From the NCBI RefSeq assembly GCF_000830005.1, contig NZ_CP010407.1:5770001-5834000 (forward strand): a stretch of 64,000 nucleotides of DNA, written 5' to 3'. This stretch comes from Streptomyces vietnamensis (GTDB lineage: Bacteria > Actinomycetota > Actinomycetes > Streptomycetales > Streptomycetaceae). Positions 7,066-15,533 of this stretch are shown piece after piece. Position 1 is the first letter of the stretch; every line of letters begins with the position of its first letter. A model generated the notes under the pieces. That model made no database searches and was not told the origin of the DNA. It saw only the letters and a list, made by a program, of their open reading frames with translations. Both the position numbers and the translations under genes were made by a program.

Positions 7066-8371
7066 CGAGAATCAGTCGGCGCTCGCGAAGCAGGGCCCGC
7101 GGCACGCGGCCCCGCGCAAGTCGCTGCTGAACAGGATCCAGGGCCCCGCGGGGAAGGCGATGGCCCTGGCGGCCATGCCGACCGCGGTGTTCGTGGGCAT
7201 GGGCCTCACGCCCAAGCTCGCCCTCGCCGACGAGAAGGACATCCCCTTCGCCCCCGGCCCCTGCGTGACGCGCTCGGACGAGCCGACGCCGGAGGCGAGC
7301 GAGACGGCGAAGCCGACGGAGACCGCCAAGCCCACCGCCACCGCCACGGTCAGGCCGACGGACACCCCCTCGGCGACGGCCACGCCGTCCCCCACCGCGA
7401 CGCCGTCCGGGGTCCCGACGCCCACCCCGACGCAGACCGGCCGGACGGCCGTGCCGCAGACGCAGGAGCGCGCGCAGACCGCCCCCGCGCCCACCGCGAC
7501 CCCCACGGCCACCCCCTCGCCGACGCAGTCCAAGAACCCGCTGGACCCGCTGGGCCTGGGTGACGCCCTGAAGGACCTCTTCGACGGCCCGGACAAGACG
7601 CCGACGGCCACGCCCACGACGGCGGCGCCCACGGCCGCGCCCACCACGGCCGCGCCGCAGCAGACGGAGGCGCCCGCGACCGACGCGCCCGCCCCGACCG
7701 CCACCGCCACGGCCTCCGCTCCCGCCAAGCCGAAGACCGCGGAGAACCCGGCCACGGAGCGGACGAGGACGGCGATCGAGGAGGCCGCCGCGAAGACCGG
7801 CGCGAAGGTCGAGGAGCTCTCCGACGGCGCCAAGAGCCTCGAAGCCCAGAAGGACACGGACATACCCGACGGGGCCAAGCCCCGCTTCCCGTGCCCCGAG
7901 CTCGACGCGCAGGCGCTCGCCGACGCCGACCTGGAGCCGGGCATCCCGCTGCTGCCGGACGAGCCGTGGCGCCTGGAGAGCTCGCTGCTCAACCTGACCG
8001 GCCTGAAGTACCACGGCATCGTCGAGGTGAAGACCGGCAGCGGCAAGATCAAGAAGGTGCTGAAGTTCACCGCGTCCTCGGTGGACATCAAGGACCTGCA
8101 CCAGCTGACGGAGCACTCCGACGGCCGCACCGCCCACGTCCGCTCCGACAAGGGCTCGACCTCGACCATCCGCAACGGCACGGTGACGATGTACACGGAG
8201 GAGCTGAAGGGCAACCTCTTCGGCATCGTCCCGATCACCTTCGGTCCCGAGTCCCCGCCCCCACTGGACGTCCCCTGGGCCTTCTTCACCAACGTGAAGC
8301 TCAAGCAGGCGGGCCAGTTCGGCGGCACCCTCAAGATCCCGGGCCTCCGCAACACGATCGAGCCCAGCTGA
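7055..8371 (+). CDS. Secreted protein with long Pro/Thr/Ala-rich stalk
   Basis: A 438-residue protein starting at GTG 7055, inside the end of the DUF6114 gene. Residues about 36-58 form a hydrophobic export segment. Residues about 75-225 are a low-complexity stalk built of Thr-Pro, Thr-Ala and Ala-Pro repeats, as in cell-wall-spanning or glycosylated linkers. A compact C-terminal domain (about 280-438, from CPELDAQALADADLEPGIPLLPDEPW) contains the conserved LHQLTEHSDGRTAHVRSDKGSTSTIRNGTVTMYTEEL segment. In other Streptomyces this gene has been labelled cholesterol esterase or hypothetical; I see no lipase GxSxG motif in support. It closes the DUF6230-DUF6114 operon. Confidence 0.75.
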   Translation: MRGDENQSALAKQGPRHAAPRKSLLNRIQGPAGKAMALAAMPTAVFVGMGLTPKLALADEKDIPFAPGPCVTRSDEPTPEASETAKPTETAKPTATATVRPTDTPSATATPSPTATPSGVPTPTPTQTGRTAVPQTQERAQTAPAPTATPTATPSPTQSKNPLDPLGLGDALKDLFDGPDKTPTATPTTAAPTAAPTTAAPQQTEAPATDAPAPTATATASAPAKPKTAENPATERTRTAIEEAAAKTGAKVEELSDGAKSLEAQKDTDIPDGAKPRFPCPELDAQALADADLEPGIPLLPDEPWRLESSLLNLTGLKYHGIVEVKTGSGKIKKVLKFTASSVDIKDLHQLTEHSDGRTAHVRSDKGSTSTIRNGTVTMYTEELKGNLFGIVPITFGPESPPPLDVPWAFFTNVKLKQAGQFGGTLKIPGLRNTIEPS

Positions 8372-8396
8372 CCCCCGTACCGCTCCGGGAGCCGCA

Positions 8397-8439
8397 CACG
8401 ACGAAGCCCCCGTCCGATCCGGACGGGGGCTTCGTCGTG
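8397..8439. terminator. Bidirectional terminator between DUF6230 operon and pyk
   Basis: Perfect 20-base arms (8397-8416, 8420-8439; core ACGAAGCCCCCGTCCG) with a three-base loop lie between two convergent genes. Confidence 0.85.
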
Positions 8440-8450
8440 CGTCACGCGGG

Positions 8451-9881
8451 TCAGGCGCTCTCGGCGCCGCCCAGGTGGTGGACGCGGACCATGTTGGTGG
8501 TGCCGGGGACGCCGGGGGGCGAGCCGGCGGTGATGACCATGGTGTCGCCGGCGTTGTAGCGCTGGAGCTTGAGGAGCTCGGCGTCCACGAGGTCGACCAT
8601 GGCGTCCGTGTTGTCGACGAACGGGACCAGGAAGGACTCCACGCCCCAGCTCAGGGTGAGCTGGTTGCGGGTGCCCTCGTCCGTCGTGAAGGCGAGGATC
8701 GGCTGCTGCGTGCGGTAGCGCGACAGGCGGCGCGCGGTGTCGCCGGACTGGGTGAAGGCGATCAGTGCCTTGCCGTCCAGGAAGTCGGCGATCTCGCAGG
8801 CCGCGCGGGCGACGGAGCCGCCCTGGGTGCGCGGCTTCTTGCCCGGGACCAGGGGCTGGAGGCCCTTGGAGAGCAGCTCCTCCTCGGCCGCGGCGACGAT
8901 CTTCGACATCGTCTTCACGGTCTCGATCGGGTAGGCGCCGACCGAGGACTCGGCCGACAGCATGACCGCGTCCGCGCCGTCCAGGATCGCGTTGGCGACG
9001 TCGCTCGCCTCGGCGCGGGTCGGCCGCGAGTTGGTGATCATCGACTCCATCATCTGGGTGGCGACGATGACGGGCTTGGCGTTGCGGCGACACATCTCCA
9101 CGAGGCGCTTCTGCACCATCGGGACCTTCTCGAGCGGGTACTCCACGGCGAGGTCGCCACGGGCCACCATGACCGCGTCGAAGGCGGCGACGACGTCCGC
9201 CATGTTCTCGACGGCCTGCGGCTTCTCGACCTTGGCGATGACGGGGACCCGGCGGCCCTCCTCGTCCATCACCTTGTGGACGTCCTTGACGTCGTTGGCG
9301 TCGCGGACGAAGGACAGGGCGACCATGTCGCAGCCCATCCGCAGGGCGAAGCGGAGGTCGTCGACGTCCTTCTCCGACAGGGCGGGGACGTTGACCGCCG
9401 CGCCGGGCAGGTTGATGCCCTTGTGGTCGGAGATGACACCGCCCTCGACCACGATGGTCTTGACGCGGGGGCCGTCGACCTCGACGACCCGCAGCTCGAC
9501 GTTGCCGTCGTTGATCAGGACCTGGTCGCCCTTGGCCACGTCGCCGGGCAGACCCTTGTAGGTGGTGCCGCAGATCGACTTGTCGCCGGGGACGTCCTCG
9601 GTGGTGATGGTGAACTCGTCACCGCGCACCAGCTCGACCGGTCCCTCGGCGAAGGTCTCCAGGCGGATCTTCGGGCCCTGGAGGTCGGCGAGGACGCCGA
9701 CGGCGCGCCCGATGTCCGCGGAGACCTGCCGGAGGCGGTCGTACCGCTCCTGGTGCTCGGCCTGGGACCCGTGGCTGAAGTTGAATCGGGCCACGTTCAT
9801 ACCGGCCTCGATGAGAGCCTTCAGCTGCTCATACGAGTCGACGGCGGGGCCCAGCGTGCAGACGATTTTGGAACGGCGCAT
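8451..9881 (-). CDS. pyk: Pyruvate kinase
   Basis: Glycolytic enzyme converting phosphoenolpyruvate and ADP to pyruvate and ATP. The product is 476 residues, the usual size for actinobacterial Pyk. Motifs in order: MRRSKIVCTLGPA start, FNFSHGS (33-39), VIAKVEKPQAVENM with the catalytic Lys, VARGDLAVE, and the metal/substrate segment ATQMMESMITNSRPTRAEASDVANAI. The C-terminal allosteric domain follows. The start is the ATG at 9881. The 74 bases to ackA hold a likely promoter of its own (TTGTAC and TATTCC 16 bases apart on the minus strand, overlapping the palindrome CGGAATATTCCG at 9911-9922), so pyk need not depend on the pta-ackA transcript. Confidence 0.97.
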   Translation of the reverse strand: MRRSKIVCTLGPAVDSYEQLKALIEAGMNVARFNFSHGSQAEHQERYDRLRQVSADIGRAVGVLADLQGPKIRLETFAEGPVELVRGDEFTITTEDVPGDKSICGTTYKGLPGDVAKGDQVLINDGNVELRVVEVDGPRVKTIVVEGGVISDHKGINLPGAAVNVPALSEKDVDDLRFALRMGCDMVALSFVRDANDVKDVHKVMDEEGRRVPVIAKVEKPQAVENMADVVAAFDAVMVARGDLAVEYPLEKVPMVQKRLVEMCRRNAKPVIVATQMMESMITNSRPTRAEASDVANAILDGADAVMLSAESSVGAYPIETVKTMSKIVAAAEEELLSKGLQPLVPGKKPRTQGGSVARAACEIADFLDGKALIAFTQSGDTARRLSRYRTQQPILAFTTDEGTRNQLTLSWGVESFLVPFVDNTDAMVDLVDAELLKLQRYNAGDTMVITAGSPPGVPGTTNMVRVHHLGGAESA

Positions 9882-9910
9882 GAGGCGGATCCTATCGGTT
9901 TGTTTCACTG

Positions 9911-9922
9911 CGGAATATTCCG
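9911..9922. promoter_or_regulatory. Palindrome in the probable pyk promoter
   Basis: CGGAATATTCCG is a perfect 12-bp palindrome between ackA and pyk. On the minus strand it contains a possible -10 (TATTCC), with TTGTAC 16 bases upstream. Assignment as the promoter is tentative. Confidence 0.35.
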
Positions 9923-9955
9923 TCTGGCGGAAAGTACAAATGGGCGGGGGTCCGC

Positions 9956-11179
9956 TCAGGCGTTCACTTTTCCGGTCACCAGTGCGTAGCTCTGCTGAGC
10001 GATTTCCAGCTCCTCGTCCGTCGGCACCACGGCGACCGCCACCCGCGCGTACACCGGCGAGATGATCCGGGCCTCGTCGGACCGTACGGAGTTCAGATCC
10101 GCGTCCACCGCGAGCCCCAGCTCCTCCAGGCCCGCGATCGCGGCCGCCCGCACCGGCGCGGCGTTCTCGCCGACCCCGGCCGTGAACGCCACCGCGTCCA
10201 CCCGGCCGAGCACCGCGTAGTACGCGCCGATGTACTTCTTCAGGCGGTGGACGTAGATGTCGAAGGCGAGCGCCGCCCGCTCGTCGCCCTCGTCGATCCG
10301 CCGGCGGATCTCCCGCATGTCGTTGTCGCCGCAGAGCCCCACCAGACCGGACTTCTTGTTCAGCAGTACGTCGATCTCGTCCGCCGACATGCCCGCCACC
10401 CGCTTCAGGTGGAAGGTCACCGCCGGGTCGATGTCGCCCGAGCGGGTGCCCATGACCAGGCCCTCCAGGGGAGTCAGACCCATCGAGGTGTCCACGCACC
10501 GGCCGCCCCGCACCGCCGAGGCGGAGGCGCCGTTCCCCAGGTGCAGCACGATCACGTTCACCTCCTCCGGCTCCTTCCCGAGCAGCCGCGCGGTCTCCCG
10601 CGAGACGTACGCGTGCGAGGTGCCGTGGAAGCCGTACCGGCGGATCCGGTGCTTGTCGGCGGTCTCCACGTCGATCGCGTACCGCGCCGCCGACTCCGGC
10701 ATCGTGGTGTGGAAGGCGGTGTCGAAGACCGCCACCTGCGGCAGGTCCGGGCGCAGCGTCATCGCCGTACGGATGCCGAGGAGGTTCGCCGGGTTGTGCA
10801 GCGGCGCCACCGGCACGAGCCGCTCGATCTCCGCGAGCACCTCGTCGTCGACGACCGTCGGCTCGGTGAACCGGAGCCCGCCGTGCACCACCCGGTGGCC
10901 GATCGCCGCCAGCTCGGGGGAGTCCAGGCCCAGACCGTCCGCCGCCAGCTCCTCGGCGACCGCCTTCAGCGCGGCCGCGTGGTCGGCGATCGGCCCGGTC
11001 TTCTCGCGCTTCTCGCCGCCCCCGCCCTGCAGCGGGGTGTGCACGAGCCGGGAGGTCTCCTCGCCGATCCGCTCGACCAGGCCCTGCGCGAGCCGGCTGT
11101 CGTCCTTCATGTCGAGCAGCTGGTACTTCACCGACGAGGAACCGGAGTTGAGGACCAGTACACGGGTGGGGGTCGTCAT
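9956..11179 (-). CDS. ackA: Acetate kinase
   Basis: Interconverts acetyl phosphate plus ADP and acetate plus ATP; with Pta it forms the acetate overflow and activation route. The product is 407 residues, typical. Family motifs are present: VLVLNSGSSSVKYQLLD at the N-terminus, GHRVVHGGLRF, FDTAFHTTMP, YGFHGTSHAYV, VIVLHLGNGAS and DTSMGLTPLEGLVMGTRSGDIDP, then FTAGVGENA near the C-terminus. The ATG start (11179) overlaps the pta stop codon in an ATGA arrangement, so the two are translationally coupled. Pta lies upstream and pyk downstream. Confidence 0.97.
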   Translation of the reverse strand: MTTPTRVLVLNSGSSSVKYQLLDMKDDSRLAQGLVERIGEETSRLVHTPLQGGGGEKREKTGPIADHAAALKAVAEELAADGLGLDSPELAAIGHRVVHGGLRFTEPTVVDDEVLAEIERLVPVAPLHNPANLLGIRTAMTLRPDLPQVAVFDTAFHTTMPESAARYAIDVETADKHRIRRYGFHGTSHAYVSRETARLLGKEPEEVNVIVLHLGNGASASAVRGGRCVDTSMGLTPLEGLVMGTRSGDIDPAVTFHLKRVAGMSADEIDVLLNKKSGLVGLCGDNDMREIRRRIDEGDERAALAFDIYVHRLKKYIGAYYAVLGRVDAVAFTAGVGENAAPVRAAAIAGLEELGLAVDADLNSVRSDEARIISPVYARVAVAVVPTDEELEIAQQSYALVTGKVNA

Positions 11180-13269
11180 GCCGGGAGCTCCTGACCCTGC
11201 GAGGGGACCTGGGACTGGATCGCCGTGATGGCGACCGTGTTGACGATGTCGCTGACGAGCGCGCCGCGCGAGAGGTCGTTCACGGGCTTGCGCAGGCCCT
11301 GGAGCACCGGGCCGACGGCCACGGCGCCGGCCGAACGCTGCACGGCCTTGTAGGTGTTGTTGCCGGTGTTGAGGTCCGGGAAGATCAGCACGGTCGCCTG
11401 GCCCGCCACCTCCGAACCCGGCAGCTTCGTCGCCGCGACGGAGGGCTCGACGGCCGCGTCGTACTGGATCGGGCCCTCGATCCGCAGCTCCGGATGCGCC
11501 TCGCGGACCAGCTTCGTCGCCTCCCGCACCTTGTCGACGTCGGCGCCGGAGCCCGAGGTGCCGGTGGAGTACGAGAGCATCGCGATCCGCGGCTCCACGC
11601 CGAAGCGGGCCGCGGTCGCCGCCGACTGGGCGGCGATGTCGGCGAGCTGCTCGGCGTCCGGGTCCGGGTTGACCGCGCAGTCGCCGTACACGAGGACCTT
11701 GTCGGCGAGGCACATGAAGAACACCGAGGAGACGATCGAGGCGTCCGGCTTCGTCTTGATGATCTCGAAGGCGGGCCGGATGGTCGCCGCCGTGGAGTGC
11801 ACGGATCCCGACACCATCCCGTCGGCCAGGCCCTCCTGGACCATGAGGGTGCCGAAGTAGTTCACGTCCGAGACGACGTCGTACGCCAGCTCGACGGTGA
11901 CGCCCTTGTGGGCCCGCAGCGCCGCGTACTTCTCCGCGAACGCGTCGCGCAGCTCCGAGGTCTGCGGGTCGATCAGCTGCGTGTCGCCCAGGTTCACGCT
12001 CAGGTCGGCGGCCTTCTTGCGGATGGCCTCCACGTCGCCGAGCAGCGTCAGGTCGCAGACGCCACGGCGGACCAGCACGTCCGCGGCGCGCAGCACCCGC
12101 TCCTCCGTGCCCTCCGGCAGCACCACCCGGCGCCGGTCGGCCCGCGCCTGTTCGAGCAGCTCGTGCTCGAACATCATCGGGGTGACCCGGCCGCTGCGCG
12201 CGACCGAGACCCGCTTGAGGAGGTCGGCGGTGTCCACGTTCCGCTCGAAGAGGCCGAGGGCGGTCTCCGCCTTCCTGGGGGTCGCCGCGCTCAGCTTGCC
12301 CTCGAGGGAGAAGAGCTCGGCCGCCGTGGGGAAGCTGGTCTCGGGTACGGAGATGACCGGCGTGCCGGGCGCGAGCCGGGAGGCCAGGGTCAGGATCTCC
12401 TCGCCGGGCCGCTCGTTCAGGGTGAGCAGCACGCCGGCGATCGGCGGGGTGCCGGCCGAGTGCGCGGCGAGCGCGCCGACGACGAGGTCGGCCCGGTCCC
12501 CGGGGGTGACGACGAGACAGCCCGGGGTCAGCGCCTTGAGGACGTTCGGCAGCGTCGCGCCGCCGAAGACGAAGCCGAGCGCGTCACGGGCGAGCCCCGC
12601 GTCGTCGCCGAGGACGACGGAGGCGCCGAGGGCGTGGGTGATCTGGGCGACCGTGGGCGCGGCGAGCGCCGGCTCGTCGGGCAGGACGTAGCAGGGCACG
12701 GGGAGCCGGGTCGCGAGCCGCTCGGCGATGGCCTCGCGGTCCTCGCCGGCCACCCGGTTGACGACCATCGCGAGCACGTCGCAGCCGAGCCCGTCGTACG
12801 CCCGGAAGGCGTTGCGCGCCTCGGCCCGTACGGACTCGGCGGGCTGGCCCTTGCCGCCGACCACCGGGATGACGGAGGCGCCGAACTCGTTGGCGAGGCG
12901 CGCGTTGAGCGCCAGCTCGTCGGGGAGCTGGGTGGCGGCGAAGTCGGTGCCCAGGACGAGGACGACCTCGTAGTCGCGGGCGACGGCGTGGAAGCGGTCG
13001 ACGAGCCGGGACACCAGCTCGTCGGTGCCCCGCTCGGCCTGGAGCGCGGAGGCCTCGTGATAGTCCATGCCGTAGACCGTCGACGGGTCCTGGGTGAGCC
13101 GGTAGCGGGCGCGCAGCAGGTCGAAGAGCCGGTCGGGACGGTGGTGCACGAGGGGCCGGAACACCCCCACCCGGTCCACCTGGCGGGTGAGGAGCTCCAT
13201 GACTCCCAGCTCGACGACCTGGCGGCCGTCACCGCGGTCGATCCCGGTCACGTACACGCTGCGCGTCAC
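11176..13269 (-). CDS. pta: Phosphate acetyltransferase (long form)
   Basis: Interconverts acetyl-CoA plus phosphate and acetyl phosphate plus CoA. The 697-residue product is the long type: an N-terminal BioD-like P-loop region (about 1-200), a DRTGG domain (about 210-330) and the C-terminal PTA_PTB catalytic domain (about 370-690), with VVLPEGTEERVLRAAD, MLSYSTGTSGSGADVDKV and LIFPDLNTGNNTYKAVQRS. The start is GTG at 13269 with a GGAGA site upstream. It is first in the pta-ackA operon and divergent from pfkA. Long Pta proteins are often allosterically controlled through the N-terminal part; this is family knowledge only. Confidence 0.96.
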   Translation of the reverse strand: MTRSVYVTGIDRGDGRQVVELGVMELLTRQVDRVGVFRPLVHHRPDRLFDLLRARYRLTQDPSTVYGMDYHEASALQAERGTDELVSRLVDRFHAVARDYEVVLVLGTDFAATQLPDELALNARLANEFGASVIPVVGGKGQPAESVRAEARNAFRAYDGLGCDVLAMVVNRVAGEDREAIAERLATRLPVPCYVLPDEPALAAPTVAQITHALGASVVLGDDAGLARDALGFVFGGATLPNVLKALTPGCLVVTPGDRADLVVGALAAHSAGTPPIAGVLLTLNERPGEEILTLASRLAPGTPVISVPETSFPTAAELFSLEGKLSAATPRKAETALGLFERNVDTADLLKRVSVARSGRVTPMMFEHELLEQARADRRRVVLPEGTEERVLRAADVLVRRGVCDLTLLGDVEAIRKKAADLSVNLGDTQLIDPQTSELRDAFAEKYAALRAHKGVTVELAYDVVSDVNYFGTLMVQEGLADGMVSGSVHSTAATIRPAFEIIKTKPDASIVSSVFFMCLADKVLVYGDCAVNPDPDAEQLADIAAQSAATAARFGVEPRIAMLSYSTGTSGSGADVDKVREATKLVREAHPELRIEGPIQYDAAVEPSVAATKLPGSEVAGQATVLIFPDLNTGNNTYKAVQRSAGAVAVGPVLQGLRKPVNDLSRGALVSDIVNTVAITAIQSQVPSQGQELPA

Positions 13270-13576
13270 GCCGTGGTCTCCTGTCCAGTCCTGCGGAAGG
13301 GGCCGGAAGGGTGCCCTCGCGGCACCTTCTCCGCGGCCCGTGCGTCAATCGCCAGTGCTCAGAAAGCCCCGATAGGGCGGCATTACCCCCTTGACAATAC
13401 CCCCGCCGATGGTTACGTCGCCCGCCGGACGAAGGGCCCGGGAAGCCGGGACGAAAGGCCTCCGCGGGGCCGCCGGGAGGGACGCGCGGACGCCCGACGA
13501 GCGCGCCCGCCGGTAACGGCGTGTGAGAATCGAGGTGGCTCACAACGGACCGCGACCGAGCAGGAGACCAAGCACG
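13270..13576. other. Divergent intergenic region between pta and pfkA
   Basis: This 307-base gap holds no gene. A consensus -35 hexamer TTGACA occurs at 13391-13396 on the plus strand, but no matching -10 is convincing. On the minus strand TTGTCA is followed after 17 bases by TATCGG, a weak candidate for the pta promoter. The stretch 13421-13500 is very GC-rich. Confidence 0.4.
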
Positions 13577-14602
13577 ATGCGCATCGGAGTTCTCACCGCA
13601 GGCGGCGACTGCCCCGGCCTGAACGCAGTGATCCGGTCGGTCGTGCACCGGGCGGTCACCCACTACGGCGACGAGGTCATCGGCTTCGAGGACGGCTACG
13701 CGGGCCTGCTCGACGGCCGCTACCGCCGCCTCGACCTCGACGCCGTCAGCGGCATCCTCGCCCGCGGCGGCACCATCCTCGGCTCCTCCCGCCTGGAGCG
13801 CGACCGCTTCCGCGCGGCCTGCGACAACGCCAAGGAGCTCATCGAGAAGAGCGGCTTCGACGCGCTCGTCCCGATCGGCGGCGAGGGCACCCTCACCGCC
13901 GCCCGGATGCTCCACGAGGCCGGCGTGCCGGTCGTCGGCGTCCCCAAGACCATCGACAACGACATCTCCTCCACCGACCGCACCTTCGGCTTCGACACCG
14001 CCGTCGGCGTCGCCACCGAGGCCATGGACCGGCTCAAGACCACCGCCGAGTCCCACCAGCGGGTGATGGTCGTCGAGGTGATGGGCCGGCACGCCGGCTG
14101 GATCGCCCTGGAGTCCGGCATGGCCGGCGGCGCCCACGGCATCTGCCTGCCCGAGCGGCCCTTCGACCCGGCCGACCTGGTCAAGATGGTCGAGGAGCGC
14201 TTCTCCCGCGGCAAGAAGTTCGCCGTCATCTGCGTCGCCGAGGGCGCCCACCCCGCCGCGGGCACGATGGACTACGACAAGGGCGAGATCGACCAGTTCG
14301 GCCACGAGCGCTTCCAGGGCATCGGCACGGCCCTCGCGTACGAACTGGAGCGCCGCCTCGGCAAGGAGGCCCGCCCCGTCATCCTCGGCCACGTCCAGCG
14401 CGGCGGCACGCCGACCGCGTACGACCGGGTGCTCGCCACCCGCTTCGGCTGGCACGCGGTGGAGGCCGTGCACCGCGGCGACTTCGGCCGGATGACGGCG
14501 CTGCGCGGCACGAACGTCGAGATGGTGCCGCTGGCGGATGCCGTGACCCAGCTGAAGACGGTCCCGGAGGACCGCATGCGCGAGGCGGAGTCGGTCTTCT
14601 AG
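13577..14602 (+). CDS. pfkA: ATP-dependent 6-phosphofructokinase
   Basis: Commits fructose 6-phosphate to glycolysis. The 341-residue product equals the known Streptomyces PFK length. The N-terminal phosphate-binding segment is GVLTAGGDCPGLNAVIR. The phosphoryl-donor site is GGEGT (101-105) with Gly104, the ATP-type residue; PPi-dependent enzymes carry Asp there. PKTIDND (123-129) has Lys124 and the catalytic Asp127. Gly104 with Lys124 is the group III combination reported for actinobacterial ATP-PFKs. The ATG at 13577 is preferred over an upstream in-frame GTG at 13523 because homology starts there. It is divergent from pta and followed by a strong terminator. Confidence 0.95.
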   Translation: MRIGVLTAGGDCPGLNAVIRSVVHRAVTHYGDEVIGFEDGYAGLLDGRYRRLDLDAVSGILARGGTILGSSRLERDRFRAACDNAKELIEKSGFDALVPIGGEGTLTAARMLHEAGVPVVGVPKTIDNDISSTDRTFGFDTAVGVATEAMDRLKTTAESHQRVMVVEVMGRHAGWIALESGMAGGAHGICLPERPFDPADLVKMVEERFSRGKKFAVICVAEGAHPAAGTMDYDKGEIDQFGHERFQGIGTALAYELERRLGKEARPVILGHVQRGGTPTAYDRVLATRFGWHAVEAVHRGDFGRMTALRGTNVEMVPLADAVTQLKTVPEDRMREAESVF

Positions 14603-14641
14603 CCTCTGGCCCCGGACCCGGCCCCGGACCCTGAACGACCC

Positions 14642-14682
14642 GAGTGGCCCCGACCGTCCCCCGCGGACGGTCGGGGCCACTC
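14642..14682 (+). terminator. pfkA terminator
   Basis: Perfect 18-base arms (14642-14659, 14665-14682; core GTGGCCCCGACCGTCC) with a five-base loop lie 40 bases after the pfkA stop codon. Confidence 0.85.
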
Positions 14683-14807
14683 CGTCGTACACGGCACCAC
14701 CCCCGGAAATGCCGGATTCCGCCCTTGAGCCCCGGCGCGGGATCAACAAGGCTTGGGGCCTGTCCCGGACACGTCCCGACCCTGTCCGGCGGAAGGGGGA
14801 GGCGCGG

Positions 14808-15515
14808 ATGACGCCGGGGGAGCACGTTCCCGACCCACGGGAGGCACCGAGCCCCGCCGAGGACCCCGGAGAACCGCCCGCCTGGCCCGCCGCCCCCGAA
14901 GAACCGGCACCCGGCGAGGCCCGTCCGGGGCCCCGGTCCCGGATACGGCGCGGCCTGGTCTCGGCGATCGCGCTCGCGGGCCTCGTGCTCGCCGGCGCCA
15001 CGGTCGTCGGCTTCCTGAAGGACGGCCGTGCCGGGCACCCGCCCCGTACCCCCACCGCACCCGCCGCCGGGGACGTCCGCATCCGGGTGGCCGGCACCGA
15101 GTACTGCCTCGGCGAGCGGCGCGGCACCCGCACCGGCCAGGTCCACCAGCTGCCGTGCGCCGCCGCGGGCCTCCCGCGCTACTCGCTGGCGGAGCTGGGC
15201 GGCGGCCGGTGGAGGATCGTTTCGGACCACCCCGACTCCGGCCCCGGCTGCTCCGGCATAGCCTCCGGCGGCCGGATACCCGGGGCCGCGTACGAGGACT
15301 CCGGGTGCGGCGACCCGACCCGGATCGAGGCCTTCACCCTGGAGGCGTACGGCACCCCCGTCGAGGGCTACCGGATCGTTCCGGTGGGCTCGGCGACCCC
15401 CGGCAGCTGCGTCACCGTCGTCGGCGACCGCTCGGCCGCCTGGGCCCGCCTCGCCCAGGCGCCCTGCGCCCCGGACGCGGCGGGCCAGCTCTTCGACTTC
15501 GACCGGGAGGACTGA
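14808..15515 (+). CDS. Hypothetical membrane-anchored extracellular protein
   Basis: A 235-residue protein not recognised as a named family. A Pro/Glu-rich cytoplasmic N-terminus (1-45) precedes one transmembrane helix (about 48-68, GLVSAIALAGLVLAGATVVGFL). The extracellular domain has eight cysteines spaced as if in disulfides (for example GTEYCLGERRGTRTGQVHQLPC and SCVTVVGDRSAAWARLAQAPC). The repeated pattern of Cys, short strand, Gly-Gln-Leu resembles beta-trefoil (ricin-B-like) repeats, but this is only a suggestion. The ATG at 14808 is chosen because GGGGGAGG lies just upstream; an ATG at 14709 lacks this. It is convergent with the phosphatase gene, 18 bases away. Confidence 0.65.
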   Translation: MTPGEHVPDPREAPSPAEDPGEPPAWPAAPEEPAPGEARPGPRSRIRRGLVSAIALAGLVLAGATVVGFLKDGRAGHPPRTPTAPAAGDVRIRVAGTEYCLGERRGTRTGQVHQLPCAAAGLPRYSLAELGGGRWRIVSDHPDSGPGCSGIASGGRIPGAAYEDSGCGDPTRIEAFTLEAYGTPVEGYRIVPVGSATPGSCVTVVGDRSAAWARLAQAPCAPDAAGQLFDFDRED

Positions 15516-15533
15516 CGACCGGCCGGACAGGCC

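Noticed and set aside
7055..8371. Cholesterol esterase function
   Set aside because: No GxSxG nucleophile motif or lipase fold features are visible; that label in related genomes is not supported by this sequence.
11494..14634. 1046-codon plus-strand open frame across pta and pfkA
   Set aside because: Runs antisense through pta and out of frame through pfkA; its translation is Arg/Gly/Ala-rich without domains. It exists only because stop codons are rare at this GC content.
14808..15515. Confident ricin-B lectin assignment
   Set aside because: Cysteine spacing is suggestive, but the QxW motifs that define ricin-B repeats are not clear, so the gene is left as hypothetical.
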